Both the position numbers and the translations under genes were made by a program. A model generated the notes under the pieces. It was not told where the DNA came from. It was given only the letters and a program-made list of their open reading frames with translations, and made no database searches. From the NCBI GenBank assembly GCA_029817715.1, contig JARUPY010000607.1:4092001-4156000 (forward strand): a DNA stretch of 64,000 nt. The letters are read 5' to 3'. Below, in pieces: positions 21,926 to 34,900 of this stretch. How positions within the stretch are numbered: the first letter of the stretch is position 1; each line of letters opens with the position of its first letter. This DNA is from Melastoma dodecandrum. Its lineage: Eukaryota; Streptophyta; Magnoliopsida; Myrtales; Melastomataceae.

Positions 21926-24900
21926 AGACTGATATCTAACACATAAGCACACACTAAACATGATATCAGGTCTTGAAGCAGTAAGATAGAGTAATGCCCC
22001 TATCATGCTTCTGTATAGTTTGGAATCAACTTCTTTTCCATCCTCATCTTTATCAATTTTGGTATTACCACCAATAGGAGTTGACAAAGGTTTACCATTC
22101 TCAAGATCAAATTTCTTGAGCAACTGTTTGTTATATTTTTCTTGATGGATAAAAATTCCATCTTTAATTTGTTTGATTTGGAGTCCAAGGAAGAAGGTTA
22201 GTTCTCCTATGAGACTCATTTCATATTCTCCTTTCATTAGATTAGAGAATTCGGTACATAATTGTTCATTAGTTGAACCAAATATAATGTCGTCAACTTA
22301 TATTTTAGCAACTAAACGATCAGCATTCTGTTTCTTAAGAAACAAGGTTGTATTAATTTTTCCACGCTTATAGCCTTTCTCAATGAGAAAAGAGCTAAGC
22401 TTTTCGTACCATGCTCTTGGTGCTTGCTTAAGCCCATACAATGCTTTAGAGAGCGTATAAACGTGATTACAAAACTTTGGATTGGTGAATCTAGGAGGTT
22501 GTTCAACATACACTTCCTCTTTTAGATCACCATTAAGGAATGCACTTTTCACTTCCATTTGAAATAACTTGAAGTTATTATAGCAAGCATACGCCAAGAG
22601 TAAACGTATTGCCTCAAGACGTGCCACAGGAGCAAACGTCTCATCATAGTCAATACCCTCTTCTTGAGAGTAACATTTTGCTACAAGTCTAGCTTTGTTT
22701 CTCACAACATTTCCAGACTCATCGAGTTTATTGCGATAAACCCATTTTGTTCCAATAATGGAATGATCATTTGGTCTAGTTCCTAAACGCCAGACATTAT
22801 TCCTCTCAAACTGGTTTAGTTCCTCTTGCATTGCGAAGATCCAGTTTGGATCATCAAGCGCATCATCAATGCCTTGAGGTCTTTTTTGAGAAATAAAAGT
22901 AGAGTGTTCACAGAACATATTTGTTGTGTTTCGAGTTCGCACTCCAGTGTGCAATGATCCTATGACTTGTTCAATATGATGTCTTTTCTTATATAAGGAG
23001 GAAACATGGTCCCTTACTTGTTCATATTGTAAGACATCAGGATTGTTTTCTGTATTTGCAGTAGGAATATCTTGTCCTTCTGCCACAGAGTTTTCATTTG
23101 AGGATCCTGATGCTTTTGCAGTAGCATCTTTCTCCCCAGTTTGAGAATCATCAATTTTAACAAGAGTTCTCTTATTAAAAACTCTATATGCTTTGCTGGT
23201 GAGAGAATATCCTAAGAAGATACCCTCATCAGAACGAGCATCAAATTTTCTGACACCATCTCTTATGGGTCTTAGAATGTAGCACTTACTTCCAAACGGA
23301 TGGAAGTATGAAATGTTTGGCATTATCCCTTTGTATAGTTCATAAGGAGTTTTGCCTAAAGAATGCATTAAGTGCACTCGGTTTGAGATGTAACATGGTG
23401 TGCTTATAGCTTCAGCCAGAGGTTCTTAGCTACCTCATTTTCCAGCATCATGGTTCTCGCCATGTCTTGTAAGGTTCTGTTCATTCGCTCTACGACTCCA
23501 TTTTGTTGTAGAGTATATGGAGCTGAGAAATTATGATTAATACCATACTCCTCACAGAAAGAAGTAAAGTTATGGTTATCAAATTCAGTACCATGATCTG
23601 TTCTAATAGAGAAACACCGTTCTCATTTCGAAGTTGTTTAACTAGAGTTTCGAAGCGTATCACTTTTATGGGCTAAGAACCTAACCCAAGTAAATGTGGA
23701 GAAGTCATCAACAACAACTAATCCATATCGTTTACCTCATAGACTCTGAGTCCTTGTAGGACAAAACAAGTCCATATGAAGTAATTCAAGTGGCTTCTAA
23801 CTTGAAACCGTATTTTTGCTTTTAAAGGACACCTTTGTTTGTTTGCGAATTGCACAAGCTTTACATATCTCGTCACCGTCAAACTTGATTTTAGGTAATC
23901 CCTTAATAGCGTCTTTTCTGGCTAGTTTCGACAACAAGTCATAGTTTGCATGTCCCAACCTTCTGTGCCATAGAGTAGCTTCGTCCTTAATGGACACAAG
24001 ACAATTTCCTCCATTGGAGATGTTCTTAAAAGACATGATATAGATGTTTTTCTTGCATTCTCCAATGAAGTAAGTAACATCATCCCGTTAAACATTACAT
24101 GTTCTTTCATCGAAAGAAACACGATAACCTTTATCACACAATTGGCTAATATTAATCAAGTTGTGTTGGAGGCCTTTAACACTCCTTCAATGGTTAGGGA
24201 GTCAGAACAGCAAATGGTTCATGTTCCTTTAACCATCCATTTTCCATTATCACCAAAAGTGACAAAACCACCATCCTGGAAAACTAGTGTGGAAAATAAT
24301 GAAGCATCTCCGGTCATGTGCCTCGAACAACCACTGTCCAAATACCATTCATGATCCTTGGCAATGGTCTTGAAGCATCCCTGAAATGAAAAGGCATGCT
24401 CAAGTTAGTCGTTGACTCCATTTAACAATAGAGCCATCAACTTTAGAAGAGATGCCATGCATATCATTTCGTCTAACATGACAATTGTTGATGAAATGAC
24501 CTGGCCTTCTCCAATAGTAGCAAAACCTAGGTAATTTTTTTAAAATGTAATGAGAATCGTCATTCCTAACATGAAGAGGAATATATTTCCCATGATGTGA
24601 ATGTTTTTCATTCCCAGATTTGTGAATCTCATGCACACATTAATCAGTTTTGTTGTGCACAACACTAAGTTGCTGTTGCTGTTCCTCAATCTTTGACTTA
24701 GATTGAGAAAGTTGCTTGACCACTTTCTTAACATTTGCTGATAACTCTTCCTTAAGAGAAGCGTTCTCAGCATTCAAGAGTTTATTCTCTTTCTTGAGAA
24801 CTTTGTTGCTCGAAGTCAGTGACTTGAGTTTATCATATAACTCCGTAAAGAGGTTTTCAATTTCATCATATGATAGAGCAGAGGGAGAGAAAGCATCTAC

Positions 24901-25923
24901 CTTCTTAGTGTCAGAACCAGTTTGCGCCATATGGCAGAGATTTGTTGTTTCGTCATCCTAATATGATTCCTCATCACTATCACTCCAAGACGCCAACAGG
25001 GCGTTTTTTCTTATATTTTGAAGATTTGCCTTTCTCATTTAAGAGAGGGCAATCTGGCCTCATATGACCGGGTTTATTGCATTCAAAACACACACCACAT
25101 TTACCTTGGTGTGGTTTTAGATTTTTCTTTTTAGCATCTTGCTTTCCCTTGAACCGGTTTTTGTGAAGATAGCTTTTAAATTTTCTTACCATCAAGGAGA
25201 TTTCATTATCTGAATCAGATGAAGACTCATCCTCATATTCATCAAAAGTGTCAACACTTCCTTTAAATGCAATAACATTAGATTTCTTTTCTTCAACAAA
25301 CTTGTTCTCATTCTCATAAGCGACAAGAGAACCAAGTAGCTGCTGAAAACTTAAGCTCGTCAAGTCCTTTGCTTCTTCAATTGCCATTTTCTTGGCTTCC
25401 CAAGATTTAGGCAAAGAGCGAAGTATTTTCTGGCCAACTCAGAATTAGAAATAGTTTTGCCAAGAGATTCCATGGCATTAGTGATTTCGGTGAGTCTATC
25501 AAATATTGGATTTATCGACTCATCCTTTTTCATTTTGAATGCCTCGTATTGAGTTACTAATGCATTCACTTTGGATTCTTTGACTTGTTCTGTTCCATCA
25601 TAGATCAAAACAAGTTTATCCCTCATTTCTTTCGCAGTTTTATAAGTAAAGACGCGATTAAATTTATTTTCAGCAAGAGAGCACACTAAGTAGTGCCTTG
25701 CTTTAGTGTTGAGAGAAATGATTCTCTTTCTTTCAAATTCATACCGAGTATCTCTAGGATTAGGTGGAGGAACCGTAAGGTCTTGTTCCATTATAATCTG
25801 CCAACAATCGGCTTCTTTCGCTCCAATGAACAACTCCATTCTCATTTTCCAATATGAGAAGTGTTGTCCTACAGAGAGCGGGGGACGTTCGGTTGAATGA
25901 CCATCAGTTAAGAGCATCGACAT
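21926..25923 (-). pseudogene. Degenerate gag-pol of a SIRE-like Ty1/copia retrotransposon
   Basis: Running downward from an ATG at 25923: a UBN2-type Gag (QHFSYWKMRMELFIGAKE), a CCHC knuckle CFECNKPGHMRPDC near 25070, a second Cys/His knuckle near 24500, the protease motif DSGCSRHMTG near 24320, the GAG-pre-integrase block LWHRRLGHANYDLLSKL at about 23950, integrase to about 23400, and reverse transcriptase ([43 protein letters not shown]). The active site reads stop-VDD: a TAA at 22298-22300 replaces the Tyr codon of YVDD. After SRPDIMFSVCLC, near 21930, the frame runs into LTR sequence, so RNase H and the 3' end are deleted. Several further frame breaks exist. Large Gag and LTRs of about 1.3 kb suit the SIRE lineage. 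Confidence 0.85.
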
Positions 25924-26063
25924 TTTTTCTCAGTTATGATTTCTAATAACTCAGTAGCACCTTACTGTGCTTAATGAAAAACTTTCAGCAACACCCTGTT
26001 ATGATCCTTAAGTACAGTAACAAAGTTCTGTACTAGTAATCACACAGAAAGCTTTCCAGCAAA

Positions 26064-26078
26064 CATACTCTGATACCA
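26064..26078 (-). other. Primer-binding site, initiator Met tRNA type
   Basis: The minus strand reads TGGTATCAGAGTATG. The first eleven bases match the standard copia primer site for tRNA-iMet. It lies two bases from the LTR that starts at 26081. Confidence 0.8.
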
Positions 26079-26080
26079 AT

Positions 26081-27360
26081 TGTTGGATCATTTATGTACA
26101 CTACGAGGGGAGTGAATTAGTGTTTATCACTTTTTCGCCCTTTTCTCAATGTAAGCGGAAGCGTATTATATCACATCAGAGCGTTTCTCAGAATAAGATC
26201 TGCTTCACAGCTACTGTTACGATTTAATCGAGTAGATTTTCGTACGAGTGTTTACACGATCGTAATGGACACAATAATTTATATTGGTTCGGCCTTAATC
26301 GACCTACGTCCACTTTCCACCAACGAGGTGATTCCACTATATAATATAATGGGTGCAAAGAGCCCTTGCACTAGGCTTTCGGTTTCTCACAAAGTGAGAT
26401 TTCGAGCCCTTCCACGATCAGCTCTTCACAAATTGGACATCTTCTCGTTTCCTGCAGAATGATGCTCACACTCAGAAGTTGATTACTCTAAGGATTTCTA
26501 CACAGCACGTTGTCGCTTAGGCGTGCGTAAGCCTGTCTATCAAAGCTCAAAGACAACGTTATGCCCGTTTCTGTTTCACGGCAGAGGAATGCTTCAGCAC
26601 TTAATAGCTCAACAGAGGATTTCCACACAGTTTCTGTCTCTTCTCAAGATGAGCCTGTAGGTACCCAAGAGACAACCACAAAGCCAGTCACTTAGAACAG
26701 AAAAGAAACAGAACAGAGATTGGTTCCTCACACAGCAGAACCTGACTTCTCACACAACGAAGTCGCGGTATCCGTCCTACACTCAATTCGAACGTGCACG
26801 ATTACTACAACCGTGACTCACTGCACTGCACACCCAGTGCTTAGGGTGGAATTTTCAGTTCCGGCGGCTTTCACGCAACCTGCTCTACTATCCCTTTGTA
26901 TCATGAGGTCGAGGCTTCTGCACAACACCCCTGTGCTCGAAAGGACCTCTTTCCACTCCGGCGGCGTTCTCAACTCCGCTCTACCCTGCAGGCACGAGAC
27001 TTCTGGCGTGCACCCGCAAGTGCCTGTCTCACTGCTCAAACTACGTCGGTTCGAGACTTCCCTGTGAAAAGACACAACAAGAACGGCTTCTTGCCGATGG
27101 GTCAGCAACTGATTACTGCAATCAGCACAGGTATTCACTTAGCTTCCATTAGACGATTCGCCAAGCGCTCGTTGAACACACCGAGGACACACAGTCCCTC
27201 TCACGACGATTATGGTCGCACTCAGCCTTTGACACTCTCACTCACAGATTGCATGAGATAAGAACCAGGCGATCACTTAGCACCTCCCGCTCTCCGCGAT
27301 CCTCAAAGCTTCACTCAGATCACACAGGCTTTGGACAACCACTCAGACTCCACAGATTAG
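26081..27360 (-). mobile_element. 5' LTR of the SIRE-like copia element (right end approximate)
   Basis: The segment starts TGTTGGATC at 26081 next to the primer site. Its first 790 bases match the truncated LTR at 21084-21925. The remaining part (26870 to about 27360) has no second copy in the window, so the right border and the 5-bp target duplication could not be fixed. Confidence 0.65.
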
Positions 27361-28480
27361 TTGTTATGATGTATGAGTATCGTCTGATTTTAATAGGGAG
27401 TGAATCGAATAATTCGTTTCCCAAATATCAGCCTTCAACAAGCTGTAGTCACGGACAGAATAGCTGCTCAACTGTCACAATGACCAAGAAGGAAAAAAAT
27501 CATTGTCAGCTTTCCTTATGCGTATGAATCAATCCAATCATTATCATGTTACTATCCGATTTGTTGTTTCAGTTATTGGCAATGATAGAACCAGAATAAC
27601 TAAATTCCTTAACGACCGTTGAGATACGATATGAAATAAGATATTGCTAAAAATAAAGATTCTATTTCCAAATCTTTCTTCAAATGTCGCAATCTGATCC
27701 TCACACGTGGTTGTTTGAATCGGTTACTGTAATTAATCATTAAATATGATAAAATTACAATAAACAAGTTGGAATAATAATTATTCATTCATTTTGGTAA
27801 TTGTAGTGCAGTAATGCAGTACAGCTTTGTTGTAGTGTAGACAAACAATTCTCAAGCGTAGCAACACACTTATCAAGCTGTACAACAACACATTTCTCAT
27901 CATCAAAACTAAGGTCAACACCTGCGTCTTTCATGGGCTTACGGGAATTCAAACTATGATGGGAGTTTCTTACTAACAATTTTCCCTCGTAAGAACATCG
28001 GTTAAATTTTTCTTAGTGTATACTCCTAAGTCTGAGTCTGGTCACATCGGTATTTCGTTTTCTATTTTGCTCTTAATCGCGATGGGCCTAAATTGACGTC
28101 GGCCCCGGCTTGAGCTCAAAACACGAGTCTCCAGATTCAAAACCGTGGTTGCGGCGGGTCGAGGTCGGACTGTTGGCCTACAGATCACAAATTCAATCTC
28201 GATTTTCGTGGCCGAGTGTTGCGATCCTATTGTCGTGTGAAGTCACACGAACACGTCTTGATTATGACGTGAATAAATGCGGGTTGTGTTGATCGCCAGT
28301 AAATTCAAGAGAAAGCAAGAAAAATAAAGAAGAAGACCACACTTCCATTAAAAACAAAATACATAGTACAAAAATGACAATTAGATGTCCATATGTGAGA
28401 TATAAATTATTGAATTCAACTGTTTTATCTATTTGTAACTGTCCCTTTGCCAAAATGAACTATTGTTCTCTAACATGATC
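27361..28480. other. Spacer without recognisable genes
   Basis: AT-rich sequence. A minus-strand frame at 27785-27979 is open but resembles nothing recognised. Confidence 0.45.
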
Positions 28481-28589
28481 AATATGTTGTTCTCAAGATC
28501 TTTAATTGTCTTCACAAGACTTCTTGAGCACTCGTCTACTTTTCAATCCATTCAACAACCTTGAAGAAGTTCATTCACTGAAACGATAG

Positions 28590-28889
28590 GACTTGTATCG
28601 AACCTTTATAGGTAAGATGACATCATGTCAGTAGACCAAATTGAATGTTGTCTCTCCAGTACTTTCTCATTTAGTCACATAACCTCGTGGATTTCGATCA
28701 TGATAGGTATAGTCTCATCCACGTCAATACAGCGAAGGAGTAAACCATCGTTGCTCTTTCCATATAGAACATTCTCAATCAAAGTATAAAATCGTGCCGA
28801 CATTCTAACATGCCGAGTTGTCCCTTTCCCAAGATTGGAGAAACAAGCCTTTATATGTCCTCGCCAATCATCAATCGCATTAAATATAT
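28590..28889 (-). pseudogene. Ty3/gypsy remnant, RNase H to integrase junction
   Basis: The minus strand reads SARFYTLIENVLYGKSNDG, then LLLRCIDVDETIPIMIEIHE. This is the LYKR...GLLLRCV..EE...IM.E.HEG block found between RNase H and the integrase zinc finger of Tat-type gypsy elements. Stops follow. It is separated from its upstream half by the MITE at 28893-29210. Confidence 0.65.
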
Positions 28890-28892
28890 TTA

Positions 28893-29210
28893 CAGCACGT
28901 TTGATTCCGGAATGGAATTCTAGATGAAATGGAATGAGAAGAAAAAAAGATACAGTGATTAGAGAGGGAATTGCCTAAAAAGTAATGCATTTAGTTGAAG
29001 AATGAAGTGAAGAAGAGGAAGGGAATCAAATGAGCAAAGGCAATTAACATTCCCTATTATGAATTAGGGAATGCACATTCATTCCCTTCCTTTTCAAAAT
29101 TAAGAAAATGAAAAGGAAAGGAATTGAATAAAATGATATAGATAAAGAAAAAAGAGCAGGATTATTAGTCAATTATATTCCTTCATCAAATCCTTAAATC
29201 AAACACACCA
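28893..29210. mobile_element. Tourist-like (PIF/Harbinger) MITE, 318 bp
   Basis: The left end CAGCACGTTTGATTCCGG and the reverse complement of the right end, TGGTGTGTTTGATTTAAGG, match along about 14 bases with only transition differences. Three-base TTA repeats flank it at 28890-28892 and 29211-29213, the standard target of this superfamily. The interior is A-rich and non-coding. It sits inside gypsy sequence. Confidence 0.65.
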
Positions 29211-29259
29211 TTAGTGCGTTAATCTGCACACCTCTTCTTCGTCGAAATAACTAAGAAGG

Positions 29260-29590
29260 GATTATTGGGATAATACCTTATAACTCTTGCATGAGGGTAT
29301 AATCATGCCGGGCGAGTACGTTAGCAACTATGTTAGCTCCTCAAGGCACACGTTCGAAGGTAACGGAAACAAATTGGTCTTCCAAAGACTATACTTTGGC
29401 TAAGTACCTCTGTAAGTGGTCGAAATTGCATATACTCATCCCATTTACATGATTTATCATCAAATGAGAATCCCCTTGGACAATGATACGAAGAACACCG
29501 AGGTCGACTGCTTGAGCACACGTCAATTTTTCAATTCATTCGACAACGTTGAGGAAGTTCTTTCATTGAAACAACTTCAAATTCAAACCA
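29260..29590 (-). pseudogene. Ty3/gypsy RNase H remnant
   Basis: The minus strand reads QAVDLGVLRIIVQGDSHLMI, NHVNGMSICNFDHLQRYLAK, then SLEDQFVSVTFERVP and NIVANVLARHDY with in-frame stops. This is the A.ELG...L.V.GDS.L...QV.G block and the F..V.FEHVPR..N..AD.LA end of gypsy RNase H. Together with 28590-28889 it is one old Tat-like insertion interrupted by the MITE. A stretch near 29505-29570 is repeated in diverged form near 28525-28590. Confidence 0.65.
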
Positions 29591-31113
29591 ATTTCATAGG
29601 ATTTAGGCACGTGGGCTTAGAATCAGTTTATTACGTAAACAGATTTTCGACAAAAATAGTGACGACTGCGATGATTAATAACCGTTGGCCGCTCGGATCA
29701 TCCCGACGACGCGTTTCTTGACGTTTTTTTTTTTTTTTTTTTTGCTTAGGTCAACCAGACATTTTTCACGGGCCCTTCATCGCATAGGCATAGCCACCCC
29801 CCATACGCGCCCTTTTTCAACTGCATGCATCTTCTCTAAATTGAAATACTTGGTGTGCATTCATGAGCAGCAAGGTTTTGCGTGCGTGCGTGCGTGTGAT
29901 GCCCCTCCATCGTAACGACAACAGAGAAAAGGGACCTACCTATTCTGGGCAACTAGTCGATTAATATGAATGTAAGAAAAGGTTGAAACTTCTTCTTGCT
30001 CTGTGAGCAATAATAACCTATTTTCAGGTTTATCTAAATGAACAGAAGAAATAATAACTTTTGAAAAGCAAAGTGAAAGTGGCTCCTGAGGGGGGTTGGC
30101 AATGCACGTGACAATTCCCAAATTTTTTATTTGATTTTGAACCCCCCCTGTCCCTTTTCTCCCACGTCTAATAACTTTTTATTGTTAATTTTTATAATAT
30201 TAAATGATATTTCTTAATTTTGTGTGGTTTAAGTCCAACTAAAATGTACTCGGCACACAAAAAAGATATTTATTAGTCCAAGAATTCATAAATATGGTCG
30301 TTAAGTTAGCTTTTAAAAACATTGAGACTCAATTTACAGAAAGTCAACTTATTATGGCAAAATCTTAATTTGAAATAGCTATATTCGGAAGGAGTTAAAA
30401 AATTGTCTAGACTTTTCCGTTTAAAACATATTAAAAGTCACTGTCTCAAACAAATAATGACACTTATTTAAATTTTTTTAAGTGACCTGTTGTTTTAAAC
30501 AATTACTTAACTAAATTTTGGCAACGCCTCTTGAGTCTTGTTATTTAAAACAACTACTTATGAGCTGTATTTAAATGATTTTTAGAATTATTTATTAATT
30601 TTTTTTTTAAAACTAAGATTAACAATCCACCAAAAGATATTCTTAAAGAAGAAGCCAATACGACCGCATTAATACACGTTTAAAAGGAAATTAGAAACCA
30701 TCATCCTCCACGCGCCGCCCCTCCTCCTCCTCCTCCCCGTGTGACGACGAGCATCCCCGTTGGATTCATGGTTCTTCCTAACAATTTTCCTTCTTTTATC
30801 TCCCCCTCAAAATATCTCCGGATCGTAAGATTGTCGCCTTCACAAGACTCAACTACACAGGAATTGCCTACCTATTTCTTTGCTATCCTTTCATTTGGGT
30901 TAGAGGCCGTGGGAGGATTAATTAATGGCGGGGGACCTCCGATGCAAGAAAAATACAGCACAGCACAGCACGCCTGCCTCACTAACCCACGTGTTCTATC
31001 TTACAAAAAATTAAAGCCTTTGTTATTTTGGCTTTTGCTTCGGGTTTGAAGTTTAAGAGAGTCCCCAACACGACTTTTGATACACAAAAGGAGGGATGAG
31101 TGAATGGAATGTC
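29591..31113. other. Spacer without recognisable genes
   Basis: It includes a T run at 29726-29744, a GCGT microsatellite near 29880-29898 and a CCT-rich run near 30718-30737. Nothing else was recognised. Confidence 0.45.
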
Positions 31114-31232
31114 AAACTCAAAAAGGCCTCTAGAGTCGTCTTGTCCCAACCTATCCCATTTCTCACAGAAGATGAAACTCAAAAAGGCCTCTAGAGTCGT
31201 CTCGTCCCAGCCTATCCCATTTCTCACAGACG
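31114..31232. repeat. Tandem duplication, 61-bp period, two copies
   Basis: AAACTCAAAAAGGCCTCTAG starts at 31114 and again at 31175. The two copies differ at only a few positions, so the duplication is fairly recent. It lies about 650 bp upstream of the proton-ATPase TATA box. Confidence 0.85.
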
Positions 31233-31878
31233 AAACTGAGGGAGTCACCCAATTGGAAACAAACCCGAAAGAACCCCAACCCCCCCTCATCCTTCCCCTT
31301 TCTATTTAAGGCGAAAATCTTGAGGAAAAGAATGACAAAAAAAAAATGTCATTAGAATGATGCCAAGATAAGAGAGACCCTAAAAATACACAAATATATC
31401 ATGATATTTATGGTATTTCCTAAGCCAACGCATGGTGTTTAGACTTGGATATTGAAGTTTTCTTGGCAATTGTTTACCATCATCATCCCCCTTCGCTCCG
31501 TCCGAACAACGTCAACAACAACAACAACTTGTTCTCTCCATGTGGTGGGCAAGTGAAAATGAACGAGGAGGGGGCAAGTTGTAAGGAGAGAACCCCGTGA
31601 AGTCTTAATGGAAAACCGATATACGTGAAATTAAGGTTTCGAAATTTCCATGGAAATGAAATGGGTGTAAAGTCCCTGGAGTCCTGTCAAAAGGCACGTT
31701 ACTACCACGGGGGGATCAAACCAAAAGGCCAATAAGTCTTGAACTGAGGTTAACTCCCCCTCGAAACTAATCAAGAGACGCCCTCCTAAAAAATTCAACG
31801 CCCTCCCCCGTGGAAGATAGGGTGCGGTGGAGGGGAGGAAGTAAGTGGCCCGGTTGTTATTGAATAAACAGAGTTTGA

Positions 31879-31888
31879 TATAAATAGG
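31879..31888 (+). promoter_or_regulatory. TATA box of the plasma-membrane proton ATPase gene
   Basis: TATAAATAGG matches the plant TATA consensus and lies 78 bases before the ATG at 31957, which would leave a short leader of about 45 bases. Confidence 0.6.
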
Positions 31889-31956
31889 GGAGTAATAGCT
31901 TTAGGAAAAGAATTCCACCCCAACAACTTCCCAGAGGCATACAAGGAAGAAGCGGA

Positions 31957-34900
31957 ATGGCGGGCGAAGGGATGGGAGGAATAAGCCTGGAGGGTATCAA
32001 GAACGAGGCCGTTGACCTGGTAAATTACTCCTCCCTCCATCCCTTTTGCTTCCCTGCTTATGCTTGCGCATTCACCCGGGGGCTCCGTCCGCCAAACGGT
32101 TCGCCATGTAAAGATATCTCTGAGATACCTGCTACTCAGTTGGTTTGGTTTCCCGGTAGAAAGAAAGTGCGGTCCGACGTATTCCCTCCCGGTTACCTTT
32201 ATGTTAGAGGGTGGTTGTCTGTGTAATTGTTCTGCAACACCATCGTCGATCCACATGAAGGTCTTGCTAAAACAAGATCTCGGAAACCAGTTTTACTAAC
32301 AACTATTTCATCACTTCTTTTCTAAAAATTTTTCTTGGAACTCTCTTGTTTTTTTTTTTTCTTCTTCTTCTTCCCTAAATCTCGACGAGGCAGATTATTA
32401 GTCTTTCGGGCCTTTAGAAATTTCAGACCATCCTAAGTCACACAAAAGGAGGAGGACGATGACAACCAGGGACGACGACCCTTCATTTTATATATACCAA
32501 TTAAAATCATGCCCATCTTTTCCTTTGTTTTATCCTACTCTTTATTCCATTAATTTGTTTTGACTTTGCTTTGTGGGGACGTCACGTCAAAACACGTTTA
32601 AGAATTCTATTGGTCTACTTAAATAACAAAGAGGTGGTAATATTTGACAAATAGAGTTTATTGAGCAGGAAAAGATCCCGATAGAGGAAGTGTTCGAGCA
32701 GCTGAAATGCACGCCCATAGGACTGACCTCCCAGGAAGGCGAGGCCCGTCTCCTCGTCTTCGGACCCAACAAGCTCGAAGAGAAGAAGGTAACCGCGACG
32801 AAGGTCATCCATGTCCGTTAATGTTTTATGCTCGTGCTAACCTGGGTGGCGCGTTCCCTTCGCGTTGTTTGTAATCCAGGAGAGCAAGATACTGAAGTTC
32901 CTAGGATTCATGTGGAATCCCCTGTCGTGGGTCATGGAAATGGCTGCTATCATGGCGATTGCCCTCGCCAATGGGGGTGGCAAGCCCCCGGATTGGCAGG
33001 ACTTTGTCGGTATCATCTGCCTGCTCGTGATCAACTCAACCATCAGTTTCATCGAGGAAAACAATGCAGGGAATGCCGCCGCAGCTCTTATGGCTGGCCT
33101 CGCTCCCAAGACTAAGGTAGAGCCCCCCCGTCTTCATGATTGTCACGTTTGGTTATCCTTGTTGGATGAGCTGAATCGCCATTTCCATGGTTTGGGAATG
33201 AAAACAGGTGCTCAGGGATGGCAAATGGAGCGAGCAGGATGCCGCGATCTTGGTCCCGGGAGACATCATCAGCATCAAGCTCGGAGACATCATCCCAGCT
33301 GATGCCCGACTCCTCGAGGGTGACCCTTTAAAGGTCGATCAGTCTGCACTCACAGGAGAATCACTTCCCGTTACCAAGAACCCCTCCGACGAGGTCTTTT
33401 CGGGATCCACCTGCAAGCAGGGAGAGATCGAGGCCGTGGTCATCGCCACAGGAGTCCACACCTTCTTCGGGAAGGCCGCGCATCTCGTCGACAGCACTAA
33501 CCAGGTCGGGCATTTCCAGAAGGTCCTGACGGCAATTGGGAACTTCTGTATATGCTCGATCGCAGTCGGGATGCTGGTTGAGATTATCGTGATGTACCCA
33601 ATCCAAAACCGCAAGTACAGGGACGGGATCAACAACCTCTTGGTGCTCTTGATTGGAGGCATCCCCATTGCTATGCCCACTGTCTTATCCGTGACCATGG
33701 CAATCGGCTCGCACCGGCTGTCGCAGCAGGGCGCCATCACCAAGAGAATGACTGCCATAGAGGAACTTGCCGGTATGGACGTCTTGTGTAGCGACAAAAC
33801 CGGAACCCTGACCCTCAACAAATTGAGTGTCGACAAGAACTTGATTGAGGTGTTCGCTCGGGGCGTGGAGAAGGACCACGTCATCTTGCTGGCTGCCAGG
33901 GCTTCAAGGACCGAAAATCAGGACGCCATTGACGCCGCCATCGTAGGCATGCTCGCCGATCCAAAGGAGGTAGCATCAATAGTTGTTAATTAGTCAGAGC
34001 CGATACTTTATGAATGATTGTGCATTGACATTGTGATAATCGTTGATGAAGGCGAGAGCTGACATTAGGGAGGTCCACTTCTTCCCTTTCAACCCAGTTG
34101 ACAAGCGAACCGCTCTAACCTACATCGACTCCAATGGAAACTGGCATCGTTCAAGCAAAGGAGCGCCGGAGCAGGTAAAATAGTCGCACGGAAGATATTT
34201 CCGTCCTTGTCAAATAAATCAACATTGATATTCTACTAAGACGGTCTTCGCCGGTTGATGCAGATACTTAACCTGTGTAATGCAAGCGCAGACCTGAGGA
34301 AGAAGGTCCACTCAATCATTGATAAATTTGCAGAGCGCGGACTTCGCTCCCTAGCAGTCGCGAGACAGGTACAGTCTGCGTTTGGCTGCTGACAGATACC
34401 ATCTTCTCCCACACTTCCCATTCTATGTTAGTATGAAGATCGGAAATCTTACGGAAATCTACACAATGCCTCCTCAAACAGGAAGTTCCCGAGAAATCCA
34501 AGGAAAGCCCTGGTTCTCCTTGGCAATTTGTTGGCTTATTGTCACTATTTGATCCGCCTAGGCATGACAGCGCAGAAACCATTCGCAGAGCTCTTGATCT
34601 TGGTGTCAATGTCAAGATGATAACCGGTAGCGTCCAGTTCAAAGATCAGTTGCTGAAGTATTCTCCGAGATTACCTTAAGTTTATAGCTTAATTTTGTGA
34701 ATTTTGCTTAGGTGATCAACTTGCAATTGCAAAGGAAACTGGAAGGAGGCTCGGAATGGGATCAAACATGTATCCTTCTGCGTCTCTGCTCGGTCATGAC
34801 AAAGACTCCAGCATAGCTGGACTCCCAGTCGAAGAACTAATTGAGAAAGCTGATGGATTCGCGGGAGTGTTTCCTGGTTTGTTCTCTGTCCATTCGGTAG

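Noticed and set aside
26720..27261. Open frames on both strands of 100-120 codons
   Set aside because: They fall inside the copia LTR, have no family resemblance and overlap each other antisense.
33339..33884. Long minus-strand open frame inside the proton ATPase
   Set aside because: Antisense shadow of exon 4, caused by the GC-rich codon use of the real gene.
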